64,000 bases of DNA. Source: CBFFRJ01 sp051486985 (lineage in GTDB: Bacteria; Pseudomonadota; Gammaproteobacteria; Enterobacterales; Enterobacteriaceae). Shown here one piece after another: positions 25,516-32,411 of the stretch. The translations under genes and the position numbers were made by a program. Every line of letters starts with the position of its first letter. Position 1 is the first letter of the stretch. The stretch spans positions 1 through 64,000 of the forward strand of contig NZ_JAHVDV010000020.1 of the NCBI RefSeq assembly GCF_051486985.1, given 5' to 3'. The notes beneath the pieces were generated by a model. The model worked only from the letters and a program-made list of their open reading frames with translations, was not told the origin of the DNA and did not search any database.

Positions 25516-26540
25516 GCCGCCTCCAGCCGCCAGCCCTGCAACAGGCGCACCCCCGTATGCTGCTGTTCACGCAAAGGGGAGTGGTGGAAGGCGCTGAGCA
25601 TTTGTCCGTCCTGCAGACGCAGCGCCAGCAAATAGCGTTCCCCCTGGTAAATGCAGCTTTCAACCATCGCGACAAGGCCATTGCCGGTGATCTGAACGTG
25701 CTCCGGTCGAATGAGTACCTGCTGGCGCGGTCCGTCACTGCCTGACGCCATGCCATTGTGCAACTGGATGCTGTCCAGATCCTGTACATCGGCAGGGGCC
25801 GTCAGTGAGACAATACTGCCTTTGCCGATAAAGCCCGCGACCCAGGCATTATCCGGGTGCTGATAGAGCGTCTGCGGCGCACCCCACTGCATCAGCTCTC
25901 CTTTGTGCATCACGGCAATATGGCTCGCCAGCGCCATCGCTTCGGCCTGATCGTGGGTCACATAAACAAACGTGGCGCCGGTGCGACGATGAAAATCACG
26001 GAACGTCTGTTCCATAGTGGCGCGTAAATGTCTGTCGAGGTTCGCCAGCGGCTCGTCCAGCAGAACCACCTGCGGCTCCGACACCAGACAGCGGGCCAGC
26101 GCCACGCGCTGACGCTGCCCTCCACTCAGATCCTGCGGAGAACGGTCGGCATAGGCACCCAGTTCCACCACCTCCAGGGCTTCCATTACCTGCTTCTGAC
26201 GTGCCGCACCCTGCACTTTGCGCAGCTTAAGCGGATAGCCTACGTTTTCCGCCACCGTCATATGCGGCCACAGGGCATAAGTCTGAAACACCATACCCAT
26301 ATCGCGCGTTTCGGGTGGCATATGGACGCGTGCATCCGCCAGCAGACGATCGCCAAGCAGCAGGCGGCCTGAAGATAAATGTTCTAATCCGGCAAGAATG
26401 CGCAGCGTCGTGGTTTTGCCACAGCCGCTTGGCCCCAACAGCGCCGTAAACGCCCCCTCGGGGATGGTCAGATCCAGGTCCCGTACCACGAGCTGATCGC
26501 CAAATGCCTTACACAACCGTTCCAGTTTCAGCTCTGCCAC
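25512..26540 (-). CDS. ABC transporter ATP-binding protein (PotA/FbpC type)
   Basis: Nucleotide-binding subunit of 342 residues. Walker A is GPSGCGKTT (about 36-44), the signature LSGGQRQR (about 138-145), Walker B VVLLDEP and the switch His in VTHDQAEA. The C-terminal third (about 240-342) is a TOBE-like regulatory domain. It overlaps the permease gene by 13 bases and the hydrolase gene by four, a tightly coupled operon. Family members carry ferric iron, spermidine, phosphonates or sugar phosphates; the substrate here cannot be read. Confidence 0.88.
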   Translation of the reverse strand: MAELKLERLCKAFGDQLVVRDLDLTIPEGAFTALLGPSGCGKTTTLRILAGLEHLSSGRLLLGDRLLADARVHMPPETRDMGMVFQTYALWPHMTVAENVGYPLKLRKVQGAARQKQVMEALEVVELGAYADRSPQDLSGGQRQRVALARCLVSEPQVVLLDEPLANLDRHLRATMEQTFRDFHRRTGATFVYVTHDQAEAMALASHIAVMHKGELMQWGAPQTLYQHPDNAWVAGFIGKGSIVSLTAPADVQDLDSIQLHNGMASGSDGPRQQVLIRPEHVQITGNGLVAMVESCIYQGERYLLALRLQDGQMLSAFHHSPLREQQHTGVRLLQGWRLEAA

Positions 26541-28240
26541 GGAATCACTCCTTTGGGTAAATACCTGCCAAGACGACTGAGCAGTAACATGACGCCTGCC
26601 ACCAGCGCGACCACCAGCACGGAAATCGCCGAGGCCAGCACTTTGTTACCACTCTCATCCAGATTAAAAATCACCACGCCGATGGTCTCCTTGCCCGCGC
26701 TCCATAACAGCGCTGACACCGTCAGTTCATTGACCGCCGTCAGAAAGACCAACAGCGCACCGGCAAAGGCCGCAGGTGCCAGCAGCGGCAGAACAATATG
26801 ACGTAACCGCTGGGAGAACCCGGCGCCCGCCAGACTTGCCGCCTCTTCCATTGCCGGATCAAGTTGCAACATGCTGTTGTGCACCGGCTTCAGGCACACC
26901 GTCAGGAAACGGGCGAGATAGGCAAGAAAAATAAGGGTCAGCGTCCCGCTGAGACTGATACCCACCCACGGCAGCGGGCGGGCAAACAGCAGGATAAATG
27001 CAATCGCCAGTACCACGCCGGGAAGGGTGTAGGGGATATCAATGACGCTGTACAGCCAGCGCAGCGGGCGGCTGGGGTAACGCACCAGTAGCCACGCCAG
27101 TGGCAGACAGAGGAGCATCAGCACCAGCGAAGCGCTCACTGAAAGCGTTACGCTGTTGATCAGGGCCCGCCATGTGGCGCTCTGATCGTCAAAGATGGCG
27201 CGCCAGGCCGAGAACGTCAGGGTCTCCATGTTCAGCGGCACACCGAGTGTCGGCACCAGCGACGTAACCAGCAACGCCAGCAACGGGGCCAGCAGAATGG
27301 CAAACAGCACCGCGCTTAACAGCAGTTCCGTTGCCAGTCGCCATTTGCCCAGTTCAAAACTCAGCGCACGCCCCGCCATGCCGATAAGGGGCAGCGCATA
27401 GCGCCGTTGCATACGCCCTTGCAGGGTAACAATACCGATGGCCAGCACCCCCATCAGCACCGACAGCGCCGCCACATCGTTGAGCATCGACGGGCCAAAG
27501 CTGGAGAGCGTCTGGTAAATCTGAATCGGCAACACAAAGTAAGAGATGGGAATGCCGAGCATCGCCGGGATGCCGAAGTTCCCCAGCGCCGAGACAAAGG
27601 CAATCGCCGCGCCCGACCAGAGCGCCGTGCGGCAAAGGGGTAAAACGATGTCGAAAAATACCCGCCACAGCGAAGCGCCATTGAGACGCGCGGCTTCAAT
27701 CTGCTCTTTTGGCAGGCAGTGCAGTTGCGTGCGCAGCGCCAGAAAAACCAGCGGCGCATGTTGGATACCCAGCAAGAGCGCAATGCCTTCCGGCGAATAG
27801 AGCGGGTTGGGGCTACCAAACGCCGGAGCAAGACCAATGCTGTTGAGCAGAATACTGCCCGGCCCAAACAGCTGTAGCCAGCTTAGTGCCGTCACCTGTG
27901 GGGGGATCATCATCGGCAGCATAAACAGGAACACCCAAATCTGCTTACCGCGAATGTTGGTCAGCGCCAGGCAGAAAGCGAACAGGCTACCCAGCACCAG
28001 TGAGAGCAGGGTCCCCAGACCGCTGGTGTAAAGGCTGTTCCAGAGCGCTATCCAGGTGGTTTCACTGCTCATCACCCGCCACAGGCTGCTGTTGCTGCCC
28101 TGCTGCCAGTCGAAGAGTGCGGAGGTAAGCAGTCGCAGGCTGGGGAGCAGACTGAGCAGCGCAATCAGGCAGAGTAGCAGCCACAGCAGCCCTTTCGGAG
28201 GGCTGCGGGTAGCGGGTTGACGTAGGGTCATTGCGGTCAT
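26528..28240 (-). CDS. ABC transporter permease, fused two-domain type
   Basis: Inner-membrane permease of 570 residues formed by two fused binding-protein-dependent transport domains. Each half carries an EAA loop: EAARLNGASLWRVFFDIVLPL (about 182-202, written here without its last residues) and EEAASLAGAGFSQRL (about 466-480). About twelve hydrophobic segments are seen. This fused layout is typical of FbpB, AfuB and 2-aminoethylphosphonate-type importers. It starts three bases after the binding-protein gene. Confidence 0.87.
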   Translation of the reverse strand: MTAMTLRQPATRSPPKGLLWLLLCLIALLSLLPSLRLLTSALFDWQQGSNSSLWRVMSSETTWIALWNSLYTSGLGTLLSLVLGSLFAFCLALTNIRGKQIWVFLFMLPMMIPPQVTALSWLQLFGPGSILLNSIGLAPAFGSPNPLYSPEGIALLLGIQHAPLVFLALRTQLHCLPKEQIEAARLNGASLWRVFFDIVLPLCRTALWSGAAIAFVSALGNFGIPAMLGIPISYFVLPIQIYQTLSSFGPSMLNDVAALSVLMGVLAIGIVTLQGRMQRRYALPLIGMAGRALSFELGKWRLATELLLSAVLFAILLAPLLALLVTSLVPTLGVPLNMETLTFSAWRAIFDDQSATWRALINSVTLSVSASLVLMLLCLPLAWLLVRYPSRPLRWLYSVIDIPYTLPGVVLAIAFILLFARPLPWVGISLSGTLTLIFLAYLARFLTVCLKPVHNSMLQLDPAMEEAASLAGAGFSQRLRHIVLPLLAPAAFAGALLVFLTAVNELTVSALLWSAGKETIGVVIFNLDESGNKVLASAISVLVVALVAGVMLLLSRLGRYLPKGVIPWQS

Positions 28241-28243
28241 GAC

Positions 28244-29221
28244 TTAGCGGTTTCCGAAGAGGTCGGCAAAACGTTTTTTGTTCGGTTCGGCATCCGCCAG
28301 CGCTTTCGCCGGGTCGTAGGCCATCAGCTTGATACTGTCGCGTGCCGGGAATCCAGCAGGAACGGGCAGAGCCGGGTCTGCGGTCAGATAGCCCTGTTTA
28401 AGCACCAGTTTTTGCCCTTCAGGAGAGAGTACAAAATCGATAAAGGCTTTTGCCCCTTCTCCGTTTTTCGCCTCTTTCATCATTGCGACGGGTTCCGTCA
28501 CGATGCTGACCCCCTCTTTGGGGAAGACGAACTCGACGGGCGCACCCTTGGCTTTTTCACGGATCGCCATATAGTCCACCAGCACACCGTAGGCTTTGCT
28601 GCCGGAGGTAATCGCGCTCATTACCCCGCCGTTACCGCTTTGCGGCATTGCCCCGTTCTCTTTCAGTTTTTCGTAATACTGCCAGCCGAGCTGCGGGTCA
28701 TTCATCAGGGTCGCGAGGTGGATTTGCGCCGCGCCGGAGTAGAGCGGGCTGGGCAGCGTGGTCATATTTTTCAGCTCAGGTTTGAGCAGATCCTGCCAGG
28801 AGTCCGGTTTCACCGGCGCTTTGGTGTGGTAGGCAATGCCGGTAGTGATGAGCTTGGTGCCGTAGTAGTAACCGTCTTTATCGTAGAGTTGCGCATCGTA
28901 GCGGCTGGCCTGCGGTGATTTATAGGCCGCCAGCAGATTTTTTTGCTTCAGGGATTCCATCGTCACGCTGTCAGCGATGAGCAATACGTCCGGGCTGGCT
29001 CCTCCGGCAGCGATTTCCGCCTGCAGACGGGCAATCAGCTTGGTGGTTCCGTCACGTATCCACTTCACTTCCACATCCGGGTGCGCCTGCTCAAACGCAC
29101 TGACCGTCATCTGTGCATCTTCGTTAGGCTGGCTGGTATAGAGCGTGAGGGTCGATTTGGCGAAGGCCGACGCGCTCATCATGGCCAGAAAAACCACAGC
29201 CAGTGCAGGTGTTTTACTCAT
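28244..29221 (-). CDS. ABC transporter periplasmic substrate-binding protein
   Basis: Extracellular solute-binding protein of 325 residues in the iron(III)/phosphonate/sugar-phosphate group. A clear signal peptide (MSKTPALAVVFLAMMSASAFA) with likely cleavage before KSTLTLYTSQ. The ATG at 29219-29221 follows AAGGGG and begins the signal peptide; 44 upstream codons in frame are not part of the gene. Typical fold segments include LYTSQPNED, ARLQAEIAAGGASPDVLL and FIDFVLSPEGQ. The ligand is not predictable; close neighbours of the family bind Fe3+, 2-aminoethylphosphonate or hexose phosphates. It heads the four-gene operon divergent from a DeoR regulator. Confidence 0.87.
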   Translation of the reverse strand: MSKTPALAVVFLAMMSASAFAKSTLTLYTSQPNEDAQMTVSAFEQAHPDVEVKWIRDGTTKLIARLQAEIAAGGASPDVLLIADSVTMESLKQKNLLAAYKSPQASRYDAQLYDKDGYYYGTKLITTGIAYHTKAPVKPDSWQDLLKPELKNMTTLPSPLYSGAAQIHLATLMNDPQLGWQYYEKLKENGAMPQSGNGGVMSAITSGSKAYGVLVDYMAIREKAKGAPVEFVFPKEGVSIVTEPVAMMKEAKNGEGAKAFIDFVLSPEGQKLVLKQGYLTADPALPVPAGFPARDSIKLMAYDPAKALADAEPNKKRFADLFGNR

Positions 29222-29274
29222 GTTTTCATCCCCTTGGTTTTCGTTGTGACGATTAAACCAACGGAATCTGACAG

Positions 29275-29359
29275 AAATATGACCTCCGTTTTTCGTAGTA
29301 CTAATTTCATATTTGCGGGCTAGCATGTGCCAATCCGTTAAAGCAGGACGCAAATATGA
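29275..29359. promoter_or_regulatory. Three AAATATGA boxes between ABC operon and DeoR regulator
   Basis: AAATATGA occurs at 29275-29282 and 29352-29359, and in reverse orientation (TCATATTT) at 29307-29314. The third box includes the start codon of the regulator gene. Two copies share a GCAAATATGA context. The pattern suggests operators for the adjacent DeoR protein, with autoregulation. Confidence 0.5.
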
Positions 29360-30117
29360 CCCCGGAAGCCCGCCGCAGCGAGATTGTCTCTCTCGTCACC
29401 GAACAGGGTGAAAGCAGTATTGAACAACTGGCCCACTACTTTGGCGTGTCATTACAAACCGTACGCAGCGACCTGCGTGAGCTCACCGCCCAGGGCCTGC
29501 TCTTACGCCGTCACGGGATGGTCGCTCCTTTCGCACGCGAAAATATTGGCTATCAGCAAAGGGAGATCGTGAACGTCATCGGCAAACGCTGGATGGGCGA
29601 GCGCGTGGTTCAGCTTCTCGCCGACGCGGAAAGCTGTTTTCTCGGCACCGGTACCACCGTCGAAATGGTCGCCCGCGCCCTGCCACAGGATACGCAACTG
29701 GCGGTCTGCACCAACAATCTGCACGCGGCCACACCGTTGAGCCTGCTTCCAGGCTGTGAACTGACGGTGGCAGGTGGGCGCGTACGCAAACGCGATCTGG
29801 ACGTGATCGGCAGCGATGCCCTGACCTTTTTTCGCCGCTATCGGGTTGATATGGGTGTGGTCTCCGTAGGCGGCATTGGTGAAGAGGGTGAGTTATATGA
29901 TTTTAACGACGAGGAAGTGGTGGCCCGCCTGGCGCTGGTCGCCAGCGCGGAGGTGAACGTGCTGGTGGTAGACAGCACCAAATTTGGCCGTCGGGCGATG
30001 TGCCGCAACGGCGATATCGGCGATTTTCACTATGTGGTCAGCGACCGCACACCCACGCCGCAGCAAAGAGCATTGCTGGCGCAACGCAATACAACATGGT
30101 TGTGCCGGGAGGAGTAA
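29356..30117 (+). CDS. DeoR/GlpR family transcriptional regulator
   Basis: Regulator of 253 residues with an N-terminal DeoR helix-turn-helix (about 5-58; RRSEIVSLVTEQG, VSLQTVRSDLRELTAQG) and a C-terminal DeoRC sensor domain (about 75-235), which in relatives binds a phosphorylated sugar. GTGTTVEMVA and VDSTKFGRRA are typical sensor-site segments. It is transcribed away from the ABC operon, which it most likely controls. A phosphorylated inducer would fit an importer for a phosphorylated compound, but this is inference. Confidence 0.87.
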   Translation: MTPEARRSEIVSLVTEQGESSIEQLAHYFGVSLQTVRSDLRELTAQGLLLRRHGMVAPFARENIGYQQREIVNVIGKRWMGERVVQLLADAESCFLGTGTTVEMVARALPQDTQLAVCTNNLHAATPLSLLPGCELTVAGGRVRKRDLDVIGSDALTFFRRYRVDMGVVSVGGIGEEGELYDFNDEEVVARLALVASAEVNVLVVDSTKFGRRAMCRNGDIGDFHYVVSDRTPTPQQRALLAQRNTTWLCREE

Positions 30118-30160
30118 AATATAATCCCCAGCGTCGCGACTTATTTTCAAATTGATCGTA

Positions 30161-30187
30161 CAGAGATCTCGTAATACGTGATCTCTG
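30161..30187. repeat. Inverted repeat downstream of the DeoR gene
   Basis: CAGAGATC (30161-30168) and GATCTCTG (30180-30187) form an 8-bp stem with an 11-base loop. No T-run follows, so termination is uncertain. The rest of 30118-30295 is AT-rich and probably contains the promoter of the next gene. Confidence 0.45.
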
Positions 30188-30295
30188 CGGGTCGCAAATA
30201 AATTCCATTAAATATATAAATACATTACAGCCAAACCATTAATTAACGTCAGGATGCCGTTAATTTTCAGCATCAATATAACTAAAGGATTAACA

Positions 30296-31486
30296 ATGCC
30301 CACCTATACTGTAAGCACTCAAATTCGCTCCAACGTCAAACCCGAGGATATTCTTTATGACCTATTAATTTATCGAATGGATTCACGGCGTAATAAACAT
30401 ATTCTTGTGGATGTGACGCAACAACAAATACAAAGTAATTATGAAACCCAACGCCATATTACTCAGGAAACTGACGATCCGTTCTCAACGATGTATATCA
30501 TGAAAGTCACCCTTTACTGGAAAGGCAGGCTGGGGGCATCGCGCATTCACGAAACCCCTTTTACCAAAATGTATACCTTAGCGGAATTCAGTTCCGGGCG
30601 TGCATGGTCTTCAATTAAACGTGAGAATCCGTGTTTCTTCGTTACCACCGGGTACACCCGTCGAGTCAAACCCGGTGAAACCAATATACAGGAGGTCAAA
30701 ATATCCAGACCCGAACGCCCGTTTATTGCGAAAGAGTACCCTATTGGCCATGACCTCGATCCCTTCGAGCGTAGCACCATTAGAGAACAGATAACCACGC
30801 GATTTAATCAGCTGGATTATCCTAATCAGGGGTGGGGAAGTTTGTGCGGCCCAGCCGCATTTTTCTACTGCCTGCAAATAGACAGACCCGATGTCTACGC
30901 GCAGGCCGCCCGTGAACTCTGGTGCTGGGGTAAAACCAAAATTGGCGAGCTGGAAATTGTGCCGGGAGAGGGATGTAGACACCCGTCAGGGGAATTTTAC
31001 GACCATGACTTAACCCCCCCAGATCCTATTATTCCTGGTGTTGACTGGATAACCCTCGCCAGTCTCAGAGATTCGGAAAATGCGGTGATTAACTACGACA
31101 CCGTCGACTCCCCTGCCGCCGGAGTCACCATGTGGCAGACTCTGACAGAGTGGTTCCAGAAGGCGGGCTATGAACTGGTATTCTGCAATGCAGGTATCAC
31201 CCGGGGCAGCGTGGAAGACATTCATATCTTTAATGATTACGTCAACAGAGGGTACAAAGTCGTTACGCTGGTCGCCGGAGGATTACTGGACGGTAACGAT
31301 TCAATTTTCACTGTGCCGAATCACTGGATCGTTTGGAACAGTCAGTTAACGCAAAGTGACAGAGGCGAAATATCCTTAGCACTTTTCTCATGGGGAAAAG
31401 TAAAAAACCACATTAAATCGGACATGACTACCCGTCGTTTTCTCAATCGTTTCTTCGGGGGCATGGTTTTTAAGCCATTAAAATAA
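30296..31486 (+). CDS. Unrecognised protein with cysteine-peptidase-like motif, candidate effector
   Basis: Protein of 396 residues that I do not recognise. GWGSLCGPAAFFYCL (Cys184) and, far downstream, VPNHWIVWNS (His343) resemble the Cys and His motifs of papain- or C39-like peptidases and amidases; the catalytic reading is inference. No signal peptide or membrane segment is seen. The ATG at 30296 follows AAAGGA eight bases upstream, better than the in-frame ATG at 30254. The first 150 residues are beta-rich in appearance and unrelated to anything I can name. Base composition is AT-richer than the flanking core genes. Two paralogous lipoprotein genes follow directly (2-base gap), which resembles an effector with immunity genes. 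Confidence 0.7.
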   Translation: MPTYTVSTQIRSNVKPEDILYDLLIYRMDSRRNKHILVDVTQQQIQSNYETQRHITQETDDPFSTMYIMKVTLYWKGRLGASRIHETPFTKMYTLAEFSSGRAWSSIKRENPCFFVTTGYTRRVKPGETNIQEVKISRPERPFIAKEYPIGHDLDPFERSTIREQITTRFNQLDYPNQGWGSLCGPAAFFYCLQIDRPDVYAQAARELWCWGKTKIGELEIVPGEGCRHPSGEFYDHDLTPPDPIIPGVDWITLASLRDSENAVINYDTVDSPAAGVTMWQTLTEWFQKAGYELVFCNAGITRGSVEDIHIFNDYVNRGYKVVTLVAGGLLDGNDSIFTVPNHWIVWNSQLTQSDRGEISLALFSWGKVKNHIKSDMTTRRFLNRFFGGMVFKPLK

Positions 31487-31488
31487 AT

Positions 31489-31887
31489 ATGAATAAAATA
31501 CATCTCATTATCATAGTATTATTTTTGACATCATGCAGTCGGCACGTTTCGTTTTTGCCTGAATATCCCATGTTACGTGACGCTGTTGTTCATCAACCTT
31601 ACTCGGCAAAAATCAATATTTTCGGCGCCCCAGTTATTAGTCCAGGCATAGTATTGCGTCTTAATCCAGAGGATACGGGCTTGACCATCAAATATTGCCC
31701 GACCCCAGAATGGCGCATGTCAGACACAACATCAGACACTCGCGATCTAAATTGTATCCTCGTACAGGGAACTCCCGTTAAACCCGGAATTGTCACTTTT
31801 GTCGTGGGTGGAGGTGTCTATGGGTCGATGTTTGTAAGTGCCACCAGATTTAAGAAAACCTACACCATTAATGTTCTGGACCATTAA
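31489..31887 (+). CDS. Small lipoprotein, candidate immunity protein (copy 1)
   Basis: Lipoprotein of 132 residues: hydrophobic N terminus with lipobox LTSC (Cys16), then a Ser at +2, which favours outer-membrane sorting. The mature part, with a YSAKI strand near the start and QGTPVKPGIVTFVV with KKTYTINV at the end, looks like a small Ig-like beta domain. It begins two bases after the preceding gene and has no good ribosome site, so translation is probably coupled. Its paralogue follows at 31955. Family not recognised; an immunity role is inferred only from position. Confidence 0.72.
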   Translation: MNKIHLIIIVLFLTSCSRHVSFLPEYPMLRDAVVHQPYSAKINIFGAPVISPGIVLRLNPEDTGLTIKYCPTPEWRMSDTTSDTRDLNCILVQGTPVKPGIVTFVVGGGVYGSMFVSATRFKKTYTINVLDH

Positions 31888-31954
31888 CATACACATTCAG
31901 AAGATGAATAGCATAAATATTCTCTACAGTCATAACTCAAGGATGAATCAATGC

Positions 31955-32362
31955 ATGAATAAAATCTTTATATTGATGATGACAATATGTTTGACATCAT
32001 GCAGCCAACATTTTTCTTTCTTACCAGAAAACCCCAGGTTACATGATGCTGTATTACATCAGCCTTACTCGGCGAAAATCAACATCTTCGGTGCCAGTGT
32101 TTCTGGCTCCGGAAATTCATTACGTCTTAATCCAGAGGATACTGGGCTGACCATCAAATATTGCCCGCTCCCAGAATGGCGCATGTCAGACAAAACAACA
32201 GACACCCGTGATCTAAATTGTATTCAGGTGCAAGGCACCCCTGTCAAAACAGGGGTGGTCACCTTCCTGGTGGCGGGAGGTGGCTACGCACATATGTTTG
32301 AAAGCTCCACGAGATTTAAGAAAACCTACACCATCAACATCGTCGATCCGAAAGACAAGTAA
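31955..32362 (+). CDS. Small lipoprotein, candidate immunity protein (copy 2)
   Basis: Paralogue of the gene at 31489, about three quarters identical by eye over the mature region, 135 residues. The lipobox LTSC (Cys16) and the blocks LRLNPEDTGLTIKYCP and RFKKTYTINI are shared. I placed the start at 31955 because MNKIFILMM aligns with the start of copy 1; an ATG four codons earlier is possible and lies in the AAGGA ribosome site. The divergence is concentrated around residues 40-55 and in scattered positions, as expected for duplicated immunity genes with drifting specificity. A terminator follows. Confidence 0.72.
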   Translation: MNKIFILMMTICLTSCSQHFSFLPENPRLHDAVLHQPYSAKINIFGASVSGSGNSLRLNPEDTGLTIKYCPLPEWRMSDKTTDTRDLNCIQVQGTPVKTGVVTFLVAGGGYAHMFESSTRFKKTYTINIVDPKDK

Positions 32363-32363
32363 A

Positions 32364-32394
32364 TAAAGCGATTGCCTGGGCGATCGCTTTTCAT
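32364..32394 (+). terminator. Terminator after the lipoprotein genes
   Basis: AAAGCGAT (32365-32372) pairs with ATCGCTTT (32383-32390), followed by a short T-run into TCATT. It closes the candidate effector-lipoprotein operon just before the convergent metE. Confidence 0.75.
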
Positions 32395-32411
32395 TATGAG
32401 TCACCCACTTC

